The translations under genes and the position numbers were made by a program. Below are positions 34,378-45,323 of a stretch of 64,000 nucleotides of DNA, piece after piece. The notes beneath the pieces are model-generated. The model worked only from the letters and a program-made list of their open reading frames with translations, searched no databases and was not told where the DNA came from. Position 1 is the stretch's first letter. Every line of letters begins with the position of its first letter. This DNA is from Loxodes magnus (taxonomy: Eukaryota; Ciliophora; Karyorelictea; Loxodida; Loxodidae). The stretch spans positions 186,001-250,000 of the forward strand of contig CAMPDV010000285.1 of assembly GCA_946699065.1 (NCBI GenBank), read 5' to 3'.

Positions 34378-34880
34378 ATTTTTATTATTTTTCTAATTAA
34401 ACTCTATTTAAACTATTTTTTTAATTCGATTAAAATTTTAAAATTTACTTCATCTTCACTTTGCTATATTCATTTTAAACTAGTAATAATCTCTATTTAA
34501 TCGCTTTATAAACTCTACTTAAACTCTTCTTTTATTCTACTTACGCTAAATTTATTTTAATTTCTTTCAAAATTAGATTTTTTAATAGCAAAGCAGCATT
34601 ATTCTATCATATTTCTTCCTTTAGTTTATTTAAATCTAATTAAGCTCTATTTAGTTATTTTTAGATTATATTTAAATTTTATTTATATTCTAGTTCATTT
34701 CTTACTATCTAATTATGTTTAGCTCAATGTAAACTTAGTTAAACTCTATAAAACTCAGTCTCTATTCTTCTTAAACTTTTGTTAAAACTCTTTTCAAAAG
34801 TCTGATTATAATCTAATTTAAACTCCACTTAAACTATGTTTAAACTCTCTTAAACACTATCTAAACTCTATATAATATAA
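34378..34880 (+). repeat. Dispersed TAAACTCTATTT short repeats
   Basis: Many imperfect copies of the TAAACTCTA word, related to the 22.83 kb minisatellite, denser at both ends. 34,880-35,545 shows nothing that I can name. Confidence 0.6.
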
Positions 34881-35557
34881 TTTTCTAAAATAAAATGATT
34901 AAATATAATATATCATACTTAGGTATTTAATTGTAAGATACTAAATAGAAAATTTTAATTTGTCAGAAGCTTAGTTCTTTATGTAATCATCATCCTATTT
35001 TTGCTTCTATATGATTGTAGATTCTAAATCACTAGTTTAATTCTTGAAAAAAAAGGAAATTTAAATTGTTATTTATTTTTCTAAAGGATTAGCTTTCATC
35101 AGTGTTATCTATATTGCTAAAATTTAATTCCAGCTTTTATTTATTTTATTTAATCATTCAATCTTAAATTCCTTTATTTTTCAAATGTCTAACTTAAGTC
35201 TCTTAGTCTCTTCTTGTAAGTCAATATTATTTCAGTTCAGTTACCAAAAACAAATTAATTTAATTTTTATTAATTTTGAAACCTCTAACGTGATACTGAT
35301 AATCATATTTTTCTACATTTTTATGAAAGTTATAGATACTAAACAATGGTTGAGCAACTTAATATATTCTTTAGATCTTGTTATTTAAATTAAAAATTTT
35401 GCTATGATCGTTTTCTCTTATGCATTTAATCTTTTTTATCAGTTAATTTATAATCTTTATTAGTCCAAAGCATTAAACATTTATTGAGTGTATGCCTTTC
35501 CTTTACATCACACAAGATCATTTAAAGATAATAATAATATTAACTATAGGGAAAAAA

Positions 35558-36345
35558 ATGGATTAATCTCTTCGACTCTCAAAGAATTAACTTAAAAACC
35601 TAAGGAGAAAAATAGCAAAAGAAATTTAGAAAAAACAATAGCAACGAGAGGAGACAAGTACGTCATCAGAAGGTAAAGTGATAGTAGGACCTATAGAGAT
35701 AAGATAACCTAAGAACGAAGCTGATCAAAAACTTTAAATTTAATTAGATCAAATGTAAAAATTAATTTCAAAGTATGAAGAAATAGCTTATAACTAGGGA
35801 GAAAAAATAAGGGAATTAATGAATAGTATAGAGGATTAAAACAACGAAGTATAATACTCAGAAGACAGCTCATTCAAAGCAATTTGATAACGGAAGAACA
35901 ACTCTGAACTTAATCACAATAAAACTTTAAATATGACACGAAAATGGAAATAGAAAAGACACCAATATACTCAAAAGTAGAATAAAATCCAGGAAAGAAA
36001 TGATCGATATGAACTTTATTTGAAGACTAGAAAAAATAGAAAATAAACTATCGATAAAAAGAACGAAATAAAAATGAGAAAATAAACTGTGCTGATATTG
36101 CAAATCAAATAATCATTTATTAAGAAACTGCTGATAATGAAATAGAATAAACGAATAAGAGCAGAAAAGAACATGAAGACAACTTAACAAACTATGGATA
36201 ACGCAAACTGGGATTTATAAATAAAAACTCTTCGCAAGACCACTTGGAAGTCTATAGTGGTAACCTTCCACTTTCAAAAAAGGTCGTGGAACACACCCAC
36301 ATTTAAAAAAATGTCTGCAGGAACTGGTCGAAATTCCAGGAAATG
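35558..36345 (+). pseudogene. Gag-like zinc-knuckle protein, copy G (second subfamily)
   Basis: Begins MDQSLRLSKNQLKNLRRKI. An acidic/coiled region follows (LQIQLDQMQKLISKYEEI; EKIRELMNSIEDQNNEVQYS). After a frame change near 36,080 comes an intact CCHC knuckle, C-W-Y-C-K-S-N-N-H-L-L-R-N-C, with the first Trp encoded by TGA. The sequence downstream (RTWRQLNKLWITQTGIYK) probably corresponds to the C-terminal block of the other copies. Different enough from A-F to be a separate subfamily; related to 36,600-37,330. Confidence 0.65.
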
Positions 36346-36599
36346 CAAAACCTTAATAACTTTAAGTATATTATTATTATATAATGCTTAGAAATTAGCT
36401 TAATTACTTGAATATGATTTTAGTTAGATAAAATTGGTTATTTAACTAAATGCATTCTCTTTAAAGCTTTTAGATATTTTACTTTTTTATCTTTAAACTA
36501 AAAAATACAGATTACTAAAGCTTCATCTCTTAATCAAATTAGTTTTGAGCTAAGTCTTACTAAAATTTTGTCTCCGAACTTATTCTTCGATGGATTTAA

Positions 36600-37330
36600 A
36601 CTTTCTTTCTTGTATATGTTTTAAGATGGAAGGCTAAGTCATTATAATGAAAATGACTTAACTCTGAATAATATAATAATTGATTATAGTAGTTTCACTC
36701 ATCAATAGGCTCATTACTTTAAATGTTGGCCAAAAGTATCTCATATTTTTCTTTTTCCTGGAATATACATTTTTGTAGTAGGTTCCAAAAACTTCTTGTT
36801 ATCCATGTCTTTCCTTTATCTTCATATATTTCCTCCTTTCTCCAAGCATTAATTATCCATACTCTTCATTTGTTTCATCACTATTTATAATAAATCAATG
36901 CCTTTAAATAGTTTTCTTCTATTAAATTTCCTTTTTGTTGTACATCAAGTTTTACATATAATTTTTATTTTTTCTTTCAATCAGCAGTTTCTTACTAAGC
37001 ATTTATTTTCTTGCAGTTTAAGTATCTCTTAAATCTCTCTCGTTCTTTATAGCAAGTTGGAGTATACGATTAAATATCCTCATGGCCTCTAAGAGAAATT
37101 TAAAGTTATGCTTATTAATTTACTTTCTTTTGCCTTTTATCCATAACTTTGGATAGGATAAGAAATTTTGAGTCTTAGGCTTTATGCTTGTTATCCTGGA
37201 TTTTAATTATCTAGCTTTATTACTAATTCTCATATTACATTCTATGAAGCTCGCTTTAGATTGCTTAATAGTATTTGCTAAAGAATTTATAAAAGCAAAT
37301 TTATCTTCATTTTCCTATTAATTATATAAT
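36600..37330 (-). pseudogene. Gag-like fragment related to copy G
   Basis: Minus-strand blocks include KFAFINSLANTIKQSKASFI, AMRIFNRILQLAIKNERDL and YMKIKERHGQQEVFGTYYK. Near 36,990 a remnant of the knuckle end (K-C-L-V-R-N-C-W) matches copy G at nucleotide level (AAGAAACTGCTGAT). Frame changes; no start fixed. Confidence 0.45.
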
Positions 37331-37499
37331 ACTAAATAAGCAAAAAAGACTAGAAAGGATAATCAAAAGTCTAGATGATTTTCCTTTGAGTCTAAAGAAA
37401 TAAAGTTGTATAGAGAAATAAAGAAAAGGAAAGAGAAGCTAAGCTAAGCTAATTGAATAGTGCTTTCTATATTATAACTTGAGTAATAATTCGGCTAAG

Positions 37500-38850
37500 A
37501 TGTGTATAGTATATTGTGAAGTGAGTTATACTTTCGTTGACTGATTATAGTAGAATAAGAAACCTATTTTAAGGATTAAGGAAGCTTACATAAAATATTC
37601 AGGTTTTATTATCAGCTCTAAATTAGCCTTTTTGAAGCATTTTTTGGAATAAGTGGAAGTAAGTACAGAAGAAAGCTCTAAAGTAAGAAGTCTTTTAAAA
37701 GTCTTAAGTGATCTAGCAGAAAAACAAGTTAATTGGTGAAAATACTGATTTAAGCTGAAGCTGAATAAGAAGAGACAATTTGCTTTAGTAAAAATTCATA
37801 GAAGTGACCAAAGCAAGTTTTTCAAAGATATCAGGATTATCTGATACAAGTGAAAAATATATTTTCAATAATAGTTTCTCGAATGAAAAATAAATAAATA
37901 GTTATGCATTGTCTAATCTTATAAAGTATAAACATAGAATGGAAAAAATTAAATAATAGTTGGAAGAAAATGTATAAGCTTACTATAATGGGAGGGTTCA
38001 GAAAGAAGTAGTTTTTTTATAATCAGTGAATACATCTTTAGAAGAATTTACTATTATTGAGACTTATAAGATTGAAGAAAGAAAATTTGTATGAAGAATA
38101 TAAAAAATGAATAAAATAAGCAACTTAAAGTAAATTAGCAACATAAAGAGAAACATTCAGTAATAATTATTTAACTTTGATTCCGTAAGACATTAAAGCT
38201 AGATCTGAAAGAATAATATCAATGCTGATGATGAAAGAATTAAAAATAAAAATGTTTAAGATAGCTGAAGATGTGAAAAAGCTTTCGAAAGAAATAAAAA
38301 GTCTTTCTAAAACTAAAAGATAAAATACTAAATGAAATTAGCAATTCAAGAAATTCTATATATATATTAAGAACTTTTAAAGAATGCTAAGGTTGGAATA
38401 ACTAATTTAGACTGCATTTAGAAGCTAAAACAATATGCTTACATTAAATAAATAAGAAAAAATACGTTTACTTATAAAGTAGTCAAATTATAACATTAAC
38501 TAGCTATACAGACTAGAGTTAACAGGACATCAAATACTTGGGACTGAAAAACAATAACCTTTAAATTTATTCTTAAAATTAGATATAACCTCAAAAGAAT
38601 ATTATCTTAGTATGATATGGAACTAAAGGCACTTAGAGAAAATAAGTCAAGCTATGAAAAAATTATAATACGGTTTACTGGATCTTTAAGATTAAATATT
38701 CTATTTAAGAGTATATATCCAACATTAAAAGAAAATGATTGTTACTAAAGAGTTTTTGAGTTACTAAAACTTAGTTTTGTCTAAGATTTTATAAAATTTA
38801 ATGGGAGCTAGTTGTTGCATCGAATTGAAAATAATTATATAGCATTTTGA
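37500..38850 (+). CDS. Hypothetical helical protein, 5' end uncertain
   Basis: A single frame is coherent from about 37,800 to TGA 38,848-38,850. It reads ASFSKISGLSDTSEKYIFN, NLIKYKHRMEKIKQQLEENV, LAIQEILYIYQELLKNAKVG, RYNLKRILSQYDMELKAL and RVFELLKLSFVQDFIKFNG. TGA occurs as Trp inside (RKFVW-R, SW-RCEK). Upstream of 37,800 a different frame looks better (ESSKVRSLLKVLSDLAEKQV), so an unplaced intron or frameshift lies near 37,740. No family recognised. 38,850-39,620 contains no firm gene. Confidence 0.5.
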
Positions 38851-39626
38851 AATTAGGAATAATCTTGTGTGTCTCTCATAAAAATATTCTTAAGAGAGGT
38901 ATTAATATTTATGCATTATTCAAAATTTTAACAAATAAGTTCACTAGTTACCTTTTTATCCTTCTTAAGTTTTAAACTTACTTTTACATAGAAGGGAGTG
39001 ATTATATGAAAAAGCTTTTTAAGATACTTATTTGATTTATAAATTAATACACTATATTCCAAAATATTACAAGACATCTCCATAATAACTTCTTTTCTTT
39101 TTTCCCAAGCCAACATTATATTTCAGATTCATCAAAATCCAATTTTTAATCTTATTTATTGACAGTGATACATAAGCTTAGACGTATATACTTGTAATTA
39201 AGTCTCTAAAATATGATTAGAATCTTTTCTTTCATATATTGAAATTTATTCTATTTATCAATACCAAAATAACTAATATATATTCCTTAATATTTTACTT
39301 TTTTATACTAGTTTATCTTATTCATCTATAAGGTTAAATAATATCTACTTACTTTAAAAAATTACTCTTCATTACATAAAAAAATTGAAATCATTTATGG
39401 AAGCTTTAGAATTTGCTTAATACATAGAACTATAAAAATTTAGAAAGGAAGAAAATTATTCCAAAGCATTTTACAATTTTGATAGAAAGAAGACTATGAT
39501 TAAGATTTTTGTCTTAGATGCTAGAAATAATATAATACAAGCTAAGAGTAGCTTAGTTTATTAAGCTTATTCATATTGAATTAATTAGAATTTATTGAGT
39601 TTATATATTTATTGTTATATCGTTGC

Positions 39627-40740
39627 TCATACTACTTCACTCCATTTTCCACTGAATAGGTCATAACTAAATAGATTACTATGATAGTTAAATTAATACA
39701 CTCTATTTTTATAAATTGTTGGTTGAGTATAATCGAAGTTAAATCCATATTTTGTAGGATAATTTTCGCCTTAAATTACGACAGATTTTAAATCATATAT
39801 CTGAGTTTCTATTTCAGATCAATTTGAGTAGATTAAAAATGAGTTACTTTAGAGTATCATAATTGCAGAGTTCATAGCTTTCCTGGATATATTCTAATTG
39901 CATAGCATTCATTAATCTAGCGTCTTATTGTACTACTATATTTTGCTTTATGAGTATAACTACACATTATACCCACCAAACACATAGACATATTGCTAAG
40001 TTTAATCACAGCCAAATATATTAACCGGAGTATTTATTTATTTAATCCTTTTAAATTTCTTTCTTCTAATGTCAAAGATCTCACATTCATATAGTGTAAT
40101 AAACTCTTAATTTAAGTTGCTAGCTCCTGAAACTATATAGACGATTTACTTTCTATTATAGGTTGTTTTATGGTAAAATCTTGCCTATTCCATTTAGAAC
40201 TCCTCCACTTAATCATTAGAATAAAATGCAAATCTTTTTTAATTCTAACTTTTTCCTCCAGACGCTAACAAACTTTATTCTTTTATTTATTCAATTTAAG
40301 TCAAGCATCCTTCTACTTTTTCTAAGCAAGTATTCTACTCTTAAAATTGGCTAGAAGCAATTAAACAACTTTTTATGATTGACTAGTTTCTTCTGATTGT
40401 TAAGATGGAAGAGAATTCTTTTTATTTTTTTAAATTTGTGCATATTTCATATTTTATAACTCCTAATCCAAACTTACCAAAATTTCTTCTTCCGTTCATG
40501 CTTCTGGAGTTTTTTAGTATTTTTCTGATATATAGAATTTTAATTATTTAATTCTCTAGATTAAACTTGAATTATCTTACTTCCTATTGTTGGTTTCCCA
40601 TGGGTATAGATTTATTATTTTCCTTTTAAAAGTGAGAAAATGGTTTTTCCTTATGTATAAAAACGTTTAATTTCCTTTATTTTTTATCTATAAAAATTAT
40701 CTTTGGACTTGAAATTGATAGAGGATTTAATAGTGTTAAT
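39627..40740 (-). CDS. Kelch-repeat protein
   Basis: The minus strand encodes kelch-type beta-propeller motifs: ARFYHKTTYNRKQIVYIVSG, then TLYECEIFDIRRKKFKRI, QYVYVFGGYNV and YDLFSGKWSEVV, ending on TGA 39,627-39,629. The N-terminal region is coiled (QRIKQLKFYISEKYQ; AWTEEEILVSLDQEL). The two parts are in different frames. Removing a 17-nt GTAGAA...CTTAG segment at 40,322-40,338 restores continuity, so I propose a tiny intron. The start was not fixed; the N-terminal frame stays open past 40,740. The same motif class is fused to a kinase domain at 45.3 kb. Confidence 0.65.
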
Positions 40741-40999
40741 GATTATATAGATGTTATTAGTTAGAACAATCATGAATTATCGTTCTACTGCTATTTTTAT
40801 TCCGTTTAAAAACTCTTAGCAAAGAGTTGGATTAAAAAAATATATTTTTAACTTAACTTTAATACTTCTTTTTATTCCAGTTTATATATACCTTTGGTAG
40901 TATTTAATTCTTGATTTGCTTATTATTTATTTCAAACTTCTTTATATATTTTGTAATAAAATGTTTTTCCTTATTTGCAAATATAGGAATTAATGATAT

Positions 41000-41960
41000 T
41001 ACATATTATTATTATTATGAATAAAATTATTGAACTTTCTTGTAGGTATTTCAACCTGTTTCTAACCTGCCTCCAGATTGCTCCGGAGGCTAAAATTAAA
41101 TGTCTGAACTCCATCTCTATCCACTGTGCATTCTTGCTTTTCTTGAAGTTTTCAGTTTCTCTTCATTACTAATTGCATTTTTTCTTGTATATATTCCCAA
41201 GAGCGTCCATCAATAACTGTTCTCTATTCCTTCTTACTTTGAGCCATTGCTACCTCTTCCTTTTTTCCTCCTGTTATCTTTACTTTTGCCAGTAACTCTG
41301 TTTGAAATTTAGGAATTTCTTACACTTTCTTCACAAGTGTTCTCTTGAGCCCCAGTAGTAGCAGGATTTCATTTCTCGCTTGTATAAAGGCTTTTCAACT
41401 ATAATTTCTTCGATTTCCATCTTGTCTTATTTCTAATCCCTTGATTCGATTTACTTTGCAATGTTTGCTGATTTTCTACTAACTGTGCTAATTTACCATC
41501 GATTTCTCTGTATTTTAATCTTGATTCTGGGATTAGCTGTTCTGACTCTGAAATATGTTCCAGAAAGCGCTTAGATCTCTATCTGAGACACGAGTCTTGA
41601 TTCGATTTCCTCATTCTTGCTCAGATTCTCCATTAATTTGTCCTTGACCTTTTTCAGCTTCCTGACCTCTTCCTGGAGGCTCAGTACCACTTTGATGAGC
41701 TATTCCATACTCATCTAGCTAGAAGGAATGAACTCCGAAACCTCCTAGTGAAGAGCAGACTTCATCTGCTTCCTTGGTTTCTCTTATGAGGTTGGAGTTA
41801 TTACATGTGTTGTTTTCTGAACTTGTTTCTGTTCCTCTCCCGGTTATTAGTATCAAGAAGAGGGTTAGGGTTAAGGGAAAGAAGACTATCCAAGATTGGA
41901 TTCAAGTTTCCTCTCCAACTTTTTGTATGCGGTGTAGAAACCTCTTTTGAATCCTTCCAT
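41000..41960 (-). pseudogene. Gag-like zinc-knuckle protein, copy C
   Basis: Starts MEGFKRGFYTAYKKLERKLE at 41,960. The knuckle near 41,370 reads C-Y-Y-W-G-S-R-E-H-L-W-R-K-C (second Cys changed to Trp TGG; TGA gives the later Trp). The C-terminal block is IEMEFRHLILASGAIWRQV. Closest relative of copies A and B. Frameshifts near 41,600 and 41,250. R1 does not follow it; the sequence ends in a run of ATT/ATA at about 41,000. Confidence 0.7.
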
Positions 41961-42305
41961 TTTTAACACAATTATATAGTATTACATATTATAAAGGATT
42001 TAAGTATTATAATCGGTTTAATTATATTTTTGTAGCTGCCTATTCAACTATTTTTATCCTTTTTAAGCATACTTTTAAAATTTTAACTTGGATGTGATAT
42101 TATTCTATCTAAAACTTTAGGGTAATTTACATATTAGAATAAACTATATTGACGAGTATGTCAAACTTAAGAACTTGATTATTTAGAAATTCTTGGTTAT
42201 ATATAAATATTCTTGTAGATAATATCTCTTTTAGTCTTTGGTTTTAAAAGCTAAATAACTTTTGAATTCCTAATGTATTACTACATAATATATACAATCA
42301 AAAAT

Positions 42306-42600
42306 ATGATCAAGATCATCGTAGATTACACCACAGATAGAGATGATATAATTAATATGGTGATGAATACTATGTTCCTATTTCAAGATCTTGGAAACAG
42401 TTCTCAGTTTATTTAGAGTTTCCAGTATATTTAAGGAGAATATGAAGCGACTGATTGCATATGAAATACATATATTGATCTAATATTAGTAAATTACTTA
42501 TATAATGAATGAAAGCTTTCACTTATAGACCTTTCAATATATGATTAGACTATAAATCTTCCCTACTCTCTAAAAGGGTTTTATATTATAAATAAAAATG
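42306..42600 (+). CDS. Hypothetical protein or first exon, about 98 aa
   Basis: Good-quality reading from ATG 42,306: MIKIIVDYTTDRDDIINMVM, FLFQDLGNSSQFIQSFQYIQ, ATDCIWNTYIDLILVNYL, SLKGFYIINKN. It contains TGA as Trp and no terminal TGA. After about 42,600 the better frame changes into the next entry, so it may be its 5' part or a separate gene truncated by it. Confidence 0.4.
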
Positions 42601-42609
42601 TTTCAAAGA

Positions 42610-43630
42610 GATATTATATTAAATATAAATGAGGTTTGAGATAAAGAAAGTTTAGATGAAAAATAGAAAATAAGTAAAGTTAGAATTGAAATATAGTGAT
42701 GAGACTAAATCGACGTATTTATTAAGAAATAAAATGGTTTTAAGAAATAACGGAACTTTGAACAAAACACTTAAACAGGAAAATTCTCTAAAAAATAGAA
42801 AGATGAAATAGTTACAATGAGTGAAAATGAGAAGTATGATTGATATGACGAACATCAACCACTTGGAGATCCAGAATTAAAAAAACTTTCGACATAAACT
42901 AAAATAGAAATATTATCTAAGTCATTAAAAGAGTTTATGTTTAAAAATAGATACCTCACTGATAAAGTAGAAAAATTAGAAAAACTAATAACGTCTTTGC
43001 TTGAGAACAATATTAATCATCATAAGAAATAGAAGACAAACTGGAACTAAGAATTCTTTAAATTTAATAATAAATTCAGGTTACGACATTTTCGTTTTAA
43101 CGGAATCAATCAGATCCTATGGAAATAGAAAATGAAGCTCCAAATTAAAATAAACAGTAAACATTAATTTAAAATAACTAGTAAATTTAAATTAAATAAG
43201 TGCTACAAGAATAATTGTCTAAAAGAAGAATAAAATGTTACGTGAGCAATAAATAACACCAATGAAAATACTGTTACTAACTAAGCGAAATTTAAAGAAA
43301 GAATAAATAAGATATTTTAAAAAAACTATTTAGGATATATCCAACATAAAGCGGTAAAATTTAAAGTAAAAATTCTTTAATCCAAATCTTAATCCTTGGA
43401 GAAATAATTAGGAACGCAACATGTAAGATTAAAACTATTAAGAATATTAAAGAGTGGTGCATTAATGAAGTGCTACACCGTCTAACTAAGCCTAGTAGAA
43501 ATTCAAGACAAACTAATGGAAACAAGCTGATAGAATAGGTCAGATGGCTGACTACTAAGGCTTTAACAAAGCTTTTTAACTTTTAATTTTTATTTATACC
43601 TAGCTGATGAAAATTAATCTAGCATGAATA
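42610..43630 (+). pseudogene. Gag-like protein with degenerate knuckle, copy J
   Basis: The first block is acidic and coiled (SENEKYDWYDEHQPLGDPEL; LSKSLKEFMFKNRYLTDKVE; KLEKLITSLLEN). After a frame change near 43,085 comes C-Y-V-S-N-K-Q-H-Q-W-K-Y-C at about 43,235-43,275. This is a knuckle missing one Cys and one spacer residue, with TGA as Trp. The C-terminal block CINEVLHRLTKPSRNSRQTN is unlike copies A-F. Probably a third subfamily of the same element type. Confidence 0.45.
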
Positions 43631-43879
43631 AAGTAAAAATACTCTTTAGGTTTAAAGACTAAGTTTAAGCATCTTAATTTGATTATTTCATGTTTAATCT
43701 GCGTTATTTATTTCAAATATAATTTTTGTTCTTAATATATTGTTTGCAGAATGTCTGTCTTCCTTGAACAAAAATATTATCTCCTGCATATGTATGCCTA
43801 CTAACTCAAGTAGAACCTCCAAAAAAGAAAAAAAATTTTGGACCTTCCAAATGTTTAAAATTTAAATTTTAACTGAAAT

Positions 43880-44110
43880 GCATCGCTCGAGTAAGTGGAC
43901 ATATATTAACAAAAGGCATTCATGTAGTGTAAGAGTGGAACTTTGAAAATACCTCTTAAACTGAAGGAAGGGAAATCCAGTAGATATTGAAAAGGGGCAT
44001 GATCAAGCATGATAAAAAGAATTCATAATATGAAGTTGGAATAATGATGTCAAAAGTAGAAAATCCTATCAGAGATGTGATGTATGAATTAAAATGGAAA
44101 TAAAAGGAAA
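43880..44110 (+). pseudogene. Fragment related to 20.16 kb (possible FLYWCH-like)
   Basis: Reads SKWTYINKRHSCSVRVELWK, then NPVDIEKGHDQAW. W..C-x-x-R and a GH motif suggest a FLYWCH-type finger, but with incomplete ligands. It matches 20,157-20,330 by position and sequence. 44,110-44,390 is AT-rich with nothing recognised. Confidence 0.35.
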
Positions 44111-44389
44111 GTAATTTAGTTTTTTATTATATAAAGAAAAAAATGGTGAACCTATTAAAGATAGAGACACTATAATTTATTATTATTATAGCTAATCTAA
44201 GTATTATATTTACATTTTTATCGAGTTTTTCTATATTAATTTCATAGGCTTTTATTACGTTATTAAATAATGTCAAGAATAAATCTATAAAAGTTTATTT
44301 ATTTATAATTTGAAAAAAATTGAAGTTAGAAATTGATTAAATAACTAACTAAACTAAATTTGCTTTATTTGATTTATATTATTAAGATA

Positions 44390-45060
44390 TCAAAGTCAAG
44401 GAATATTTGAAAGTTCATTGAAGCTTCCTTTTTTATATTTAATCTGCTCCTAGACAGGTTTTAACTGATTTTCCATCCAGCATTCAGTAGAATATTTAAC
44501 GAGATAAATATTTTCTTCTATATCAGTATCTATTATTTCAGTGTAGCCTTGATATTTTCTTCATAATTCTTGGTCTTTTTATCCTTCAATTTCCAGAACA
44601 TCTTTACAAGTCTTGACCAAACAAAAAATGAACTGCAATATTGATAATTATTTCGACTATTTTTTAATATTTATAAGTCTTGACACTTTGCTTTTCATTC
44701 CATTTATTTCTTCAATATCTATTTTATTAAAAATTCTTATTTTATTCCTGTATTAGAAATAGATTTTTATGAAGTTCTGTTAACTTTAATTACTGAAACT
44801 AAATTCCTTCTTTTACTAATTTAAGTTGCTTCTCGATATCATCTGTTTATTACATTAAGCTTGAAAATTTCTTTTTCGCTCATTTTCTTCAAGGTTTTAA
44901 TAGATCTACTCTAGCCTTTAATTAATTTCTTTTAGTTGGCAAATCCTCCTTAATTTCGCTTAGAATAGAGTTAGTTTCCCAACGTTAATATGTTCTTCAG
45001 TCTCCAATTAATTATAGATTTTTGCTTATGAGGAAATCTTTCCTAATTTAAAGAACTGGA
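44390..45060 (-). CDS. Hypothetical coiled-coil protein, C-terminal part clear
   Basis: The last 90 codons are convincing: ILQFIFCLVKTCKDVLEIEG, DQELWRKYQGYTEIIDTDIE, NIYLVKYSTECWMENQLK, then TGA at 44,396-44,398 (another at 44,390). Upstream, coiled-coil sequence continues in other frames (EIKEDLPTKRNQLKARVDLL), implying an intron or frameshift near 44,740. No family recognised. Confidence 0.45.
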
Positions 45061-45323
45061 AATTTTTTTTCCGCTTTTAAAATATTATTTTTTTCTTAAC
45101 TTTCTTCTTTGTTATTTAAAAATCCAGTTTCATTTTTTTCTACCTTCAAATTATTAATGATTAAAAAAAATAGTAAAAGGAATATCTAAAGGTTTTACTT
45201 GGCATTCATGATAATTTTAACTAAACTACTTACATAAATTACTCTATTCATATCAATTTTAACTTTATACTTATAGATGAAATAGAAATACTTAGGTATA
45301 TTTAGTTATTATCATTTTTAGTA

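Noticed and set aside
41856-41876. TTAGGG-like words that could suggest a telomere
   Set aside because: Only GGTTAGGGTTAAGGG, lying inside the N-terminal coding part of gag-like copy C; not a tandem telomeric array.
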